Source: Chitinophagaceae bacterium
GTDB taxonomy: Bacteria > Bacteroidota > Bacteroidia > Chitinophagales > Chitinophagaceae
Assembly: GCA_016720745.1 (NCBI GenBank)
Contig: JADKKA010000019.1
Location: 248,001 to 312,000, forward strand
DNA length: 64,000 nucleotides
Direction: 5' to 3'
Shown here: positions 52,606-61,026 of the stretch, one piece after another
How the letters are laid out: the number at the start of each line of letters is the position of its first letter
How positions within the stretch are numbered: position 1 is the first letter of the stretch
Program-made: the position numbers and the translations under genes
The notes under the pieces: model-generated
What the model was told of the DNA's origin: nothing
What the model saw: only the letters and a program-made list of their open reading frames with translations
The model's database searches: none

Positions 52606-54504
52606 CTATTTGCCGTTTTTGAGCAGCCATTTTACCAGGTCCACGGCTGCTTTATAATTTTCATATTCGGCAGGCAGTTTCCGGCCATCCACATATTCAT
52701 TATATAGCCAGGGATCGCCCACCGCAATTACTTTTCCTTTTCCCATGATGGCTGTAGCAAAAATGATATCACCTTCTTTACTGATCAGTGATTTGGCTGG
52801 TGCTTTTACCTTCAATGCACTGATTTCTTTCAGGTACATTTTTTTTGTCGTACTGAAAACGCTGTTATTATCACCGGGGAGCACTTCTCCCTGAACAAAA
52901 TTGTCATTCTTCACCATGTTCAGGCTTTTGTCTGTGAACTGTATGCCAAATGCGCCGGCCAGTGTATTGAACTGTTTGAGTTCACAATTATTGCTGTCAT
53001 TAGCCATGAGCAGGAGCGTACCACCTGCTTTTACCCAGTCAGTAATAGCTTTTACATCAGCCGGATTTACATAATGCGGCTGGGGGTTATCGCGAACATG
53101 ATCGGGGTCTACGATGATATATACAGAAGCTCCTCTCAAACCGGCAGCAGTGGGAGCTGCATCCAGTGAAGCCAGTCTGGCACCATGGTTTTCAAAAATA
53201 TTGCCCAGCGTATAAAACCCGGGATGGCTTCTTTCTTCCCACACATAATGCCAGTACACTTCCTTTCCGGTGGCATCTTTTCTTTTTTCACTGTTGAACC
53301 AGCGGTCGAGTAAAACAGTCTTGCCTTTACCCGTGGCCAGTAATGGAAATTTCTCCATTTCATAGCTGACCAGCAGGAATGCACCGATTCCCTTCGGATC
53401 GTTGACAATTACGGGTTCGCTCATGTAATAGTCAAAGCTGCCATCGCGGTAAGGATTACCACCCAGTCCGGATACTTTCACCGTACCATGCAGATTGGTT
53501 TGGCCGTTTTCAACTTTGATAAATTGTTTGACGATGCCATCATACCCCTGGCGGGCCAACAGCAGTTTGGTAGCCGGCAGGTAACCTTTTCTCACACCCT
53601 TGGCAATGGCATACACAAACTGACAGGAGGCAGAGGCTTCAAAATAGTTTTTTTCTTTACCCGGACCTTTATAATTCATGATATCATACCAGAGTCCGGT
53701 GGTTTTGTCCTGTTGCTTTTCAATCGCATCGACCAGCCTGTTCAGGATATCGATTAATGCCTGTCTTTTGGGGTGGCTTGCCGGGAAATAATCCAGTGCA
53801 TCTACGAGGGCATCGCTGTACCAACCCATGGCCCTTGACCAGAAAAGTGGGGACTTGCCGGTGGTTTTATCTGCCCATTTTTGTTGCCGGCTTTCATCCC
53901 ATGCATGATGCAGCAAACCTGTTTTCTCATCCCTTGCATTTTTTTCCATCCAGATAAACTGATTGGCGATATCGTTGAAGGCAGTGTCTTCATTAAAAAG
54001 CATAGCATACTCAGCATAGAACGGTGCGCCCATGTAAAGTCCATCGAGCCACATCTGGTAGGGGTAAACTTTTTTATGCCAGAACCCGCCTTCTTTTGTA
54101 CGGGGATGCGTGGCCAGCTGACTGCGTAAAAGATCAGCGGCTTTTTTGTACTTCTCTTTTCCTGTTATCCGGTAAAGCAGTAAAACCAGCTTGCCATTAT
54201 TGACATGATCAATATTGTATTCTTCTTTATCATATCCTTTGATACTGCCATCATTTTGTACAAACCAGTCCATTTTTTTCTGGATGGCGTCAAAATATTT
54301 GACATTGCCGCTATTCATCCAGATTCCCTCAAAACCTTTCAGCACCACACCCATATCATAACTCCATTTATTCTGGCCACCCACCGGGATAGAATCTTTC
54401 CAGATATTCATAACGGTTTGGGCAACTTGTTCCGATAATGGGGCCTGCTGGGCAGTGGCAACAAATGACCAGACTAAAGTAATGATGAGGATTATTTTTT
54501 TCAT
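52606..54504 (-). CDS. GH105 unsaturated rhamnogalacturonyl hydrolase with C-terminal extra domain
   Basis: A 632-residue secreted protein with a signal peptide (MKKIILIITLVWSFVATAQ). Residues about 25-385 are an (alpha/alpha)6 GH105 domain of the YteR type: WSYDMGVVLKGFEGIW, HVNNGKLVLLLYRITG, the catalytic Asp154 in YQMWLDGLYMGAPFYAEYA and FWSRAMGWYSDALVDAL. It removes the 4,5-unsaturated galacturonate left by lyases. Residues about 400-632 form a second Rossmann-like part (VYIIVDPDHVRDNPQPHYV, WVKAGGTLLLMANDSNN, GKGKVIAVGDPWLYNEYVDG), resembling class I amidotransferase-like domains without visible catalytic Cys. GH105 proteins usually end after the first domain. Confidence 0.9.
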   Translation of the reverse strand: MKKIILIITLVWSFVATAQQAPLSEQVAQTVMNIWKDSIPVGGQNKWSYDMGVVLKGFEGIWMNSGNVKYFDAIQKKMDWFVQNDGSIKGYDKEEYNIDHVNNGKLVLLLYRITGKEKYKKAADLLRSQLATHPRTKEGGFWHKKVYPYQMWLDGLYMGAPFYAEYAMLFNEDTAFNDIANQFIWMEKNARDEKTGLLHHAWDESRQQKWADKTTGKSPLFWSRAMGWYSDALVDALDYFPASHPKRQALIDILNRLVDAIEKQQDKTTGLWYDIMNYKGPGKEKNYFEASASCQFVYAIAKGVRKGYLPATKLLLARQGYDGIVKQFIKVENGQTNLHGTVKVSGLGGNPYRDGSFDYYMSEPVIVNDPKGIGAFLLVSYEMEKFPLLATGKGKTVLLDRWFNSEKRKDATGKEVYWHYVWEERSHPGFYTLGNIFENHGARLASLDAAPTAAGLRGASVYIIVDPDHVRDNPQPHYVNPADVKAITDWVKAGGTLLLMANDSNNCELKQFNTLAGAFGIQFTDKSLNMVKNDNFVQGEVLPGDNNSVFSTTKKMYLKEISALKVKAPAKSLISKEGDIIFATAIMGKGKVIAVGDPWLYNEYVDGRKLPAEYENYKAAVDLVKWLLKNGK

Positions 54505-54559
54505 GAGCGAAACGCTTTTAGCTTTTAATGAAAGATGGTATGGACTGGGAAAGTCCCGG

Positions 54560-56203
54560 TTATTCGCGGGTCACTGCTTTTTCTGTAGCACCCAGTTCGT
54601 ATACAATCGACTGTTTGGCTTTGGTGGCATCTGTGTTTTTGATACGGATGCCATTACTTCTGTCACCACTAATCCTGAAAAGCAGTTCACTGCCATCGCT
54701 GTAGCTGATATTGTCGAACTGCAGTTTATCGCTTTGGATAATGTCAATCACCGGATTGGTTTCCTTGCTGATGATTTTAATATTTTTTAAACTGATGCCG
54801 GATGCTTCCTGGATATCTATCCCTTTATCTGCCTGCAGCACCATATTCTCCAGTACAATATCTTTTACATGCATTTCCGGAATGCCCCTTACAAATATTC
54901 CTTTTTCGGCACCATTGCAGTAAACATTGCTGATATGAAAATTGCGGAACTGGGGGGTGGTTTCGTCAACTGGTTTGAGTTCAACCTTGGGTAACTCCCT
55001 TTTTTCGCCAGCGAGGGCAACCGGGTCCTTGGCCATATAATACATGTCAAACAGGATGGCTTCAGCAGGGATGTCTTTCATGTAAATATCCCTGATAAAA
55101 ATATTTTCCACGATGCCGCCACGGCCACGGGTGGTTTTGAAACGAAGTCCGATATCCGCTCCGATAAAAGTGCAGTTGCTGACATAAATATTTCTGGCGC
55201 CGCCACTCATTTCACTGCCAATTACAAAGCCACCATGAGAAGAATACACGGTACAACCGCGGATGATTACATTTTCAGTGGGCATGCCTCTTTTTCTGCC
55301 GGCTTCATCCCGACCACTTTTCATACAAAGGGCATCATCTCCCACATCAAAGACTGAATTTTCGATCAGTACATTTTTGCAGCTTTCCACATCAATGCCA
55401 TCGCCGTTTTGTGCATACCAGGGGTTCTTTACAAAAATATTTCTTACCGTCAGGTGTTCGCTCATCAGGGGGTGCAAACACCAGGCAGGTGAATTTTGAA
55501 AAGTCACTCCTTCCAGCAGGATGTTTTTACACTGACTGATGACAAGGAGGTTGGGCCGCAGGAAATCTTTGATGGATGCAAAATAAGCAGCATCACGGCC
55601 AGGTAAAATTTGTCCGGGATTGGCAGGGCCTTTACTCGCTTTCATAAAAGCTTCGGAGGGATACCAGGTTTTTTTATCCTCACTGGTCACTCCTCCGCTG
55701 GCCAGCAGTTTTTTCCACTGACTGGCAGTTAGTTTATCACTTTTAACAGAGCGCCATCCATCACCATTGCCATCAATGATACCCTGACCGGTAATGGCAA
55801 TATTAGAAACACCGGTGGCAGAAATGGGCGACTGGTTCCTCATCTGTGGCAGACCTTCCCAGTTTCCCTCTACAAGCGGGTATTGCGATTTATCCTCTGT
55901 AAAAAGGAGCGTGGCACCATTGGCAATATGCAAATTGATATTACTCTTTAGCACGATTGGGCCGGTCAGCCACAGACCTGATGGAACCAGTACCACACCT
56001 CCCCCTTTTTTACTTAGCGTTTCAATCGCTGTATTGATGGGAATTGTATTCAGGAAAAATCCGTCAGGAATAGCACCTGTTTTTTTAATATTCAGGGTGT
56101 CCTTTTTGAATTTGGGACTATTGACAACCGGTAATTTCCAGTTTTGGGCGAATGCGAGACTGCTGCAAAAGCAAACCATCCCCAGCAAAGAAAATTTCTT
56201 CAT
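54560..56203 (-). CDS. GH28 polygalacturonase, canonical active site
   Basis: A 547-residue secreted beta-helix enzyme with a signal peptide (MKKFSLLGMVCFCSSLAFAQ). All four GH28 motifs are present: NGDGIDVES at 266-274, VGDDALCMKSG at 287-297, SSHGGFVIGSE at 321-331 and LRFKTTRGRGG at 353-363. The long insert between residues 145 and 220 and the PNLLVISQCKNILLEGVTFQNSPAW block are typical of exo-polygalacturonases, so release of single galacturonates from chain ends is likely. Two palindromes, one of them the LacI-type site shared with uxaC, lie upstream. Confidence 0.93.
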   Translation of the reverse strand: MKKFSLLGMVCFCSSLAFAQNWKLPVVNSPKFKKDTLNIKKTGAIPDGFFLNTIPINTAIETLSKKGGGVVLVPSGLWLTGPIVLKSNINLHIANGATLLFTEDKSQYPLVEGNWEGLPQMRNQSPISATGVSNIAITGQGIIDGNGDGWRSVKSDKLTASQWKKLLASGGVTSEDKKTWYPSEAFMKASKGPANPGQILPGRDAAYFASIKDFLRPNLLVISQCKNILLEGVTFQNSPAWCLHPLMSEHLTVRNIFVKNPWYAQNGDGIDVESCKNVLIENSVFDVGDDALCMKSGRDEAGRKRGMPTENVIIRGCTVYSSHGGFVIGSEMSGGARNIYVSNCTFIGADIGLRFKTTRGRGGIVENIFIRDIYMKDIPAEAILFDMYYMAKDPVALAGEKRELPKVELKPVDETTPQFRNFHISNVYCNGAEKGIFVRGIPEMHVKDIVLENMVLQADKGIDIQEASGISLKNIKIISKETNPVIDIIQSDKLQFDNISYSDGSELLFRISGDRSNGIRIKNTDATKAKQSIVYELGATEKAVTRE

Positions 56204-56218
56204 CAGGCAAACAATTTA

Positions 56219-56238
56219 TTGTGAGATTTCTCTCACAA
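56219..56238. promoter_or_regulatory. Perfect inverted repeat TTGTGAGA-TTTC-TCTCACAA before GH28
   Basis: An 8-bp perfect inverted repeat with a 4-base loop lies 16-35 bp before the GH28 ATG. It has no T tract and could be a leader hairpin or an operator near the transcription start. Confidence 0.5.
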
Positions 56239-56286
56239 GTCTAAACCAATATCCGCTGTTAATCAGCCTATTGCAGTTGTTTATTT

Positions 56287-56315
56287 ACGCAAACGTTACC
56301 GGGAACGGTTCCCGG
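56287..56315. promoter_or_regulatory. LacI-type operator followed by a second palindrome before GH28
   Basis: ACGCAAACGTTACCG (56287-56301) is identical to 24373-24387 before uxaC. It runs straight into the palindrome CCGGGAAC-G-GTTCCCGG (56299-56315). The pair lies 84-112 bp before the GH28 ATG and just after the stop of the NTF2-like gene. Confidence 0.7.
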
Positions 56316-56340
56316 AGCAGTAGAAGTCTGGGCCTTTCAA

Positions 56341-56772
56341 TCAGGTAATTTTTACAGCCTGTCTGGCCAGCAATTTCCATTGCCCGCCCTGTTTTTGCCA
56401 AACAAGGATGACACGGAGATGAACATCTGCCGGATCTTTGCCCTTGTCGTGCGTTTTGGCAGTCAGGATATGCCTGACAATCGCTGTTTTACCACTGATG
56501 ATGATGGTTTGATCTTTCAGGTCTATAGAAAGAAAATCAGAATTCCCACTGGCGATCTTCTCTACAAATTCTTTCTTATCATCAATATGCCCGCCGCTAT
56601 GACCATAGTTCAACTGATCAGCGGCCAGTTTTTCGAGTGTTGCCCTGTCCGCATCCACCATGGCCTTTGTAAGCTGTGTTGTGGCGGCAGCTACCTGTAT
56701 TTCTGCTTTCGATTGTCCCTGAACCCTGATAAAAACGGTCAGTGTCATTAGGACGATTACAAGATGCTTCAT
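56341..56772 (-). CDS. Secreted NTF2-like (SnoaL/DUF4440-type) protein
   Basis: A 143-residue protein with a signal peptide (MKHLVIVLMTLTVFIRVQGQ). The mature part follows the cone-shaped NTF2-like fold: a first helix pair with QLTKAMVDADRATLEKLAADQLNYGHSGG, then DDKKEFVEKIASG, and strands IIISGKTAIVRHIL, HLRVILVWQKQGGQWKLLARQAVKI. The His in YGHSGG lies in the pocket entrance in related proteins. Such proteins may be small enzymes or ligand binders; the role here is unknown. It lies between Gfo and GH28 genes in the same direction. Confidence 0.78.
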   Translation of the reverse strand: MKHLVIVLMTLTVFIRVQGQSKAEIQVAAATTQLTKAMVDADRATLEKLAADQLNYGHSGGHIDDKKEFVEKIASGNSDFLSIDLKDQTIIISGKTAIVRHILTAKTHDKGKDPADVHLRVILVWQKQGGQWKLLARQAVKIT

Positions 56773-56787
56773 GTTGATTAGTTGATG

Positions 56788-58179
56788 TTAAAATCTGTTA
56801 GCCATTGGTACCAGATCTGTGAGTTCTGAAATCTTAACCGGTCTTTTTAACTGAATGCTTTTTCTGGCAGCAATTCCGATAAGGGTACTCATGGCCCCGT
56901 CGCGGGTACCTGCCAGAATATTATATGGATTGTCCTGTTTATCGCGGAAAATCCTGCGTTGCATTTCCTGGTCGCCACCGCCATGTCCCCCGGCCACTTT
57001 GGGCACATTGATCATCTCATAATCTTTCGAAAAATTATCCATGACCATGATCTGCCGGAAGTCATTGGCTTTTGCTTTGTTGTTATCACTCATTTCAGTC
57101 GCATGCCGGCCTTCCTGGTCAGTGGCTGATTTTTCAAGATAGGGGATGTCTTCCCAGCTTTCCACCCTTCCCTTCATGCCATTGAAAGCAATATGCCATC
57201 CTTCGTAAGGGGAATAAGTAGTGAGTGAATAATTGGCGGTAACGCCATTGGCATAAATGATCTGTGCACTCATCTTATCATAGATATCAATTTCATTGCG
57301 CCATACACAGCCGTCCCGAAGGTAACCGTCGTGTTTTTCATTATTTACATAGAGGTCAGTGAGTCTTTTGTCTTTGTTGATATCCCAGTAAAATTTGCAA
57401 TTGGGTTTATGTTCACATCCCCGGCATTTAGTGCCACGGAAGGAATTGTTTTTTCCATAATGTTCCAGGGTGCCATAGGCGTTCACTTCCACCGGTTCAC
57501 TGTTCAGCCACCAGTTGAGCAGGTCAAAATGGTGGGTGGCTTTGTGTACCCACAATGAGCCACTACGGTTCATGATACTATGCCAGCGCCTGAAATAATC
57601 AGCGCCATGATACACATTCAGGTACCAGTGAAAATCTACAGAGGTGATCTTGCCGGCCCGGCCGGAAGACAGCACGTCTTTCAGGCGCATATTGTGATTA
57701 CTGTGCCTGTAATTGAATGCTACCGTTACTTTTTTGCCGGATGCTTTTTCCGCTTCCAGGATATTTTTCAGCTTGGTTTCATCCGTGGTCAGTGGTTTTT
57801 CTGTGATCACATTACAACCTTTCTGTAAAGCCCGGATGATATATTCATCATGTGTGGCATCTACGCTGGTGACAATAACATAATCAGGTTTGTTGTCATC
57901 CACCATCTTGTCAAAATCCTGGTATTGTTTACAATTGCCGCCATAGAGATTTTTGGCATATTCGGCGCGACCAGGGTTGATATCGTAGACACCCAGGTAA
58001 TCAAGGATGTCGCCAAAATTTTTGATGAGGTCTTTACCCCAGAAACCGGTACCGCGATGACCGGTTCCAACTTGTACCACTTTAATCTTGCTGCCTGCAG
58101 TGGCCAGGCTTTCCAGTGTAGGAAGCATCATGGCCGCACCGGCGGCAGCGGAGTACTTAACGAAAGTTCTTCTTTCCAT
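56788..58179 (-). CDS. Secreted Gfo/Idh/MocA-family oxidoreductase with cysteine cluster
   Basis: A 463-residue protein with an N-terminal RRTFVKYSAAAGAAMMLP, a twin-arginine-like signal. The nucleotide-binding part reads IKVVQVGTGHRGTGFWG at about 32-48, and the catalytic Lys lies in VITEKPLTTDE at 124-134. Mid-protein there is a cysteine cluster, Cys252-x2-Cys255-x5-Cys261 (CRGCEHKPNC), which may bind a metal or form a structural knot. The block WVHKATHHFDLLNWWL supplies the family histidines. GH109-like glycosidase action through the bound cofactor is one possibility, sugar oxidation another. Confidence 0.82.
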   Translation of the reverse strand: MERRTFVKYSAAAGAAMMLPTLESLATAGSKIKVVQVGTGHRGTGFWGKDLIKNFGDILDYLGVYDINPGRAEYAKNLYGGNCKQYQDFDKMVDDNKPDYVIVTSVDATHDEYIIRALQKGCNVITEKPLTTDETKLKNILEAEKASGKKVTVAFNYRHSNHNMRLKDVLSSGRAGKITSVDFHWYLNVYHGADYFRRWHSIMNRSGSLWVHKATHHFDLLNWWLNSEPVEVNAYGTLEHYGKNNSFRGTKCRGCEHKPNCKFYWDINKDKRLTDLYVNNEKHDGYLRDGCVWRNEIDIYDKMSAQIIYANGVTANYSLTTYSPYEGWHIAFNGMKGRVESWEDIPYLEKSATDQEGRHATEMSDNNKAKANDFRQIMVMDNFSKDYEMINVPKVAGGHGGGDQEMQRRIFRDKQDNPYNILAGTRDGAMSTLIGIAARKSIQLKRPVKISELTDLVPMANRF

Positions 58180-58286
58180 ATGGCTTTTTTTATTGCAATG
58201 GCCGCGAATCGTAGCAGCACAGTTGCGTTTGTTTAGCGGTTACCCGCAAGGTTAATTTCTAATACCCAATACCCAATACCTAATAC

Positions 58287-58317
58287 CCTCCTTCGCTAAA
58301 GCTACGGCGGGCAAGCC
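58287..58317. repeat. Dispersed palindromic repeat (fourth copy)
   Basis: CCTTCGCTAAAGCTACGG followed by CGGGCAAGCCC matches the units at 12869-12940. It is preceded by short TAATACCCAATACC direct repeats (about 58259-58287). The gap 58180-58330 contains nothing else clear. Confidence 0.6.
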
Positions 58318-58330
58318 CAACACCCTCCCC

Positions 58331-59941
58331 TCAATCAATTTTCTCAAACCTTACCCAATCCACATCAGCATAGCCTGCATCATTTGTAATATTATTTCGA
58401 AGGCAGAATAAGCCGATCCTCGCACCTACCCATCTTCCTGGTTTGGCCCTGAATTCCCTTACGACACTGGTACTGATCCCTTCGTTATCGATAAAGCCGA
58501 AATGATAAGTACCGCCTTCTATCATGCTGAGCTCCAATACAAATGAATTTCCTTTTACCGGAAACACAGCCCTTTCTTTTTCAGCTCCTTTTTTGTCGGC
58601 CCCGGTATTTTCCCGGCAAACGAGATAAAGACCTTCTTCCTTTTTTTCAAGTGCGATATAGGCATAGTCGGCACCCAATAAAACCAATCCGAATTTCTCA
58701 TTCCTGAATTTCGGATGAAAGCTGACTTTTACTTTCAGTTTAAATTCATCGGCCGGTATTTTTTGACCCAGTATCGCCGGCTGCATCCAAAGCCCTTGCA
58801 GGGAATCTGCTTGCCAGACAGAAAACATCCGGAGATTGCCGTTGGTTGTTGGAAATGCCCAGCCCTCTTTAGGATTGGCCTGCCATTGCCATTGCCATCC
58901 AAATGTAGGTGCATTGAATTCATCACTGTCCTGCACTGTGGTCACCGGGTGCTTTTTGCCCGTATTTGGTTTTTTATAGGTCATCACCGGTTCTCCCTTG
59001 CCATCATTGTCTTTATCTGTTCCAATAACCGGCCAGTTATTCACCCATTTCATCGGCTGTAAATGTACCACCCGGCCATATGCTTCTTTATCCTGGAAAT
59101 GAAGAAACCAGTCTTCTCCGCTGGTGGTATTCACCCAGGCACCCTGGTGAGGTCCGTTCACCGAAGTTGTTCCCTGGTCCATCACCACTTTTCTTTCATA
59201 GGGGCCGTAAATCTGTTTACTTCTCAGTACCAGTTGCCAGCCGGTACTTACCCCGCCAGCGGGTGCAAAAATGTAATAGTAGCCGTTTCGCTTATACAGT
59301 TTGGGTCCTTCTACGGTTGGATCATTATCATGACCATCAAACACCATCACCGGTTGTCCAATGATCTTGGTGCCTGCCGCATTCATTTCTTTAATTACCA
59401 GGATCGATTTGAATCCGGCCCTGCTGCCGGCATAGGCATGGGCGAGATAGGTTTTGCCATTATCATCCCACAATGGACAGGGATCAATCAGTCCTTTTCC
59501 GGCTTCTACGAGCAGTGGCTCTGACCAGGGGCCGGTAATTTGTTTTGATTTGATCAGGTAGATACCAAAATCCGGATCGGGGTAATAAATATAAAATTCA
59601 TTGTTGTGGTATCGGATGGAAGGAGCCCATACCCCGGCACCATGCTGTACTTTGTCGTATACATCAAATGGCGGTTGTTTTGCCAATGCATGTCCGATCA
59701 GTTTCCAGTTCACCAGGTCTTTTGAATGGAGAATCGGTAAACCGGGAATCTGGGTAAAGCTGGATGAAATCATATAGAAATCATCGCCGACCCTAATGGC
59801 ATCCGGATCACTGTAATCTGCATTGATCACAGGGTTTTTGTATTGATCATTTCCCTTATCCGCCACCCAAACTTTTGAAATATCTGTTTGTGCAGAGGAG
59901 AACAATGGGAGAGCAAGGAAGATGGCTGCAACCAGTTTCAT
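58331..59941 (-). CDS. GH43-family glycosidase with C-terminal beta-sandwich
   Basis: A 536-residue secreted enzyme with a signal peptide (MKLVAAIFLALPLFSSAQ). The five-bladed propeller carries the three GH43 acids: Asp45 in ADYSDPDAIRVG (base), Asp153 in GLIDPCPLWDD (pKa modulator) and Glu211 in PTVEGPKLYK (acid). Residues about 335-536 form a concanavalin-like beta-sandwich (DSDEFNAPTFGWQWQW, AGYADVDWVRFEK). Such proteins are usually beta-xylosidases, alpha-arabinofuranosidases or galactan exo-enzymes; for a pectin locus the last two are likely. Its start overlaps the preceding Gfo stop by ATGA. Confidence 0.9.
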   Translation of the reverse strand: MKLVAAIFLALPLFSSAQTDISKVWVADKGNDQYKNPVINADYSDPDAIRVGDDFYMISSSFTQIPGLPILHSKDLVNWKLIGHALAKQPPFDVYDKVQHGAGVWAPSIRYHNNEFYIYYPDPDFGIYLIKSKQITGPWSEPLLVEAGKGLIDPCPLWDDNGKTYLAHAYAGSRAGFKSILVIKEMNAAGTKIIGQPVMVFDGHDNDPTVEGPKLYKRNGYYYIFAPAGGVSTGWQLVLRSKQIYGPYERKVVMDQGTTSVNGPHQGAWVNTTSGEDWFLHFQDKEAYGRVVHLQPMKWVNNWPVIGTDKDNDGKGEPVMTYKKPNTGKKHPVTTVQDSDEFNAPTFGWQWQWQANPKEGWAFPTTNGNLRMFSVWQADSLQGLWMQPAILGQKIPADEFKLKVKVSFHPKFRNEKFGLVLLGADYAYIALEKKEEGLYLVCRENTGADKKGAEKERAVFPVKGNSFVLELSMIEGGTYHFGFIDNEGISTSVVREFRAKPGRWVGARIGLFCLRNNITNDAGYADVDWVRFEKID

Positions 59942-60981
59942 AATTCAATTACTTTTCTTTCTCTATTGCTTTTATTAGCAGCTTCAATAATCTGGATCAC
60001 CCGCTTTCCTTCTTCACCAGTTACAGGAACGGGGGCCTGATGACGCAGTGCCTGGTAAATACCTTCATAGTAAAGGGAATAATCACCCTGCAGAGAAGGA
60101 ATATGTTCCCGGATGATTGATCCGTCTTTCTCCGTATGCAATAATCCCTGCTGGTTCTCCGGTTCTTTTCCCCAGTTGGCTCCACCCGGAACTTTACCTG
60201 CCAGCAGATCCAATTCCTGAACGTCTGTTTTGTGTTTAATAAAGGAACCCAGTTTGCCATGCAGCTGGTAGCCGGGCATGGCTTCCCTTACATAATAACT
60301 TGATTTCAAGATTACCCGGTGTTCAGGATAAAAAAGTTTCAGATCAAAATAATCACTCACTTTAGAACCTGGTCTGTTAATGGCGATATCCGCAAATACA
60401 GCGATGGGCATACCAAATAACTGCAATACCTGGTCAATCAAATGACTGCCCAGATCATACAAAGCACCAACGGCAGGAGTAGGTGTTTCTTTATGCAGTT
60501 TATAACTGAGCTCAGGAACAAAGCGATCATAGTGAATTTCTGCTTCCACGATCGGCCCCAGCCAGCCTTCATCTAGAATTTTCTTCACCGTACGGTAATC
60601 GCTGTCATAACGCCGGTTCTGGTAAACAGATAAATGCAGATTTTTTTTTGCAGCCAATGCAATCAATTCTTCTGCTTCAGCAACCGTGGCGGTAAATGGT
60701 TTTTCTACAATAATATGTTTGCCTGCTTCTAAAGCCTGCTTTGCATACTCGAAATGGGTCACGCTGGGGGTATTGACAACTACCAGCTCTATCGCATCAT
60801 CTTTGAGCATGGCTTCCAGGCTACGGAACGTTTTAACACCGGGATATTTTTCTTCCGCCAGATTCTTGGTTCTTTCCCATACGCCGTGCAATTGAAATCC
60901 CGGATGGGTGGTAATAAAGGGGGCATGGAATACCCAGCCACTCATACCAAAAGAACATAGTGCTGTATTGATGGGTTTCAT
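59938..60981 (-). CDS. Cytoplasmic Gfo/Idh/MocA-family oxidoreductase
   Basis: A 348-residue protein without a signal peptide. INTALCSFGMSGWVFHAPFI gives the Rossmann start (GxSGxxxHAPF, the form seen in YdgJ/YvaA-like members), HIIVEKPFTATVAEAEELI holds the catalytic Lys, and LYDLGSHLIDQVLQLFG the usual Asp/His pair. It may oxidise or reduce a sugar or inositol in the cytoplasm. It lacks the Tat-type leader of the two other Gfo proteins here, so its role is likely distinct. It uses the ATG at 60981; a GTG two codons earlier is possible. Its stop overlaps the GH43 start. Confidence 0.85.
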   Translation of the reverse strand: MKPINTALCSFGMSGWVFHAPFITTHPGFQLHGVWERTKNLAEEKYPGVKTFRSLEAMLKDDAIELVVVNTPSVTHFEYAKQALEAGKHIIVEKPFTATVAEAEELIALAAKKNLHLSVYQNRRYDSDYRTVKKILDEGWLGPIVEAEIHYDRFVPELSYKLHKETPTPAVGALYDLGSHLIDQVLQLFGMPIAVFADIAINRPGSKVSDYFDLKLFYPEHRVILKSSYYVREAMPGYQLHGKLGSFIKHKTDVQELDLLAGKVPGGANWGKEPENQQGLLHTEKDGSIIREHIPSLQGDYSLYYEGIYQALRHQAPVPVTGEEGKRVIQIIEAANKSNRERKVIEL

Positions 60982-61026
60982 TGACACAACTTACTGATTC
61001 TTGTTTTAAATCCTGTTTTCTGTCTG

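Noticed and set aside
58200..58250. A further LacI-type site near 58226 (TTGCGTTTGTTTAGCGG).
   Set aside because: It lacks the central AACGTT and the symmetry of the other sites.
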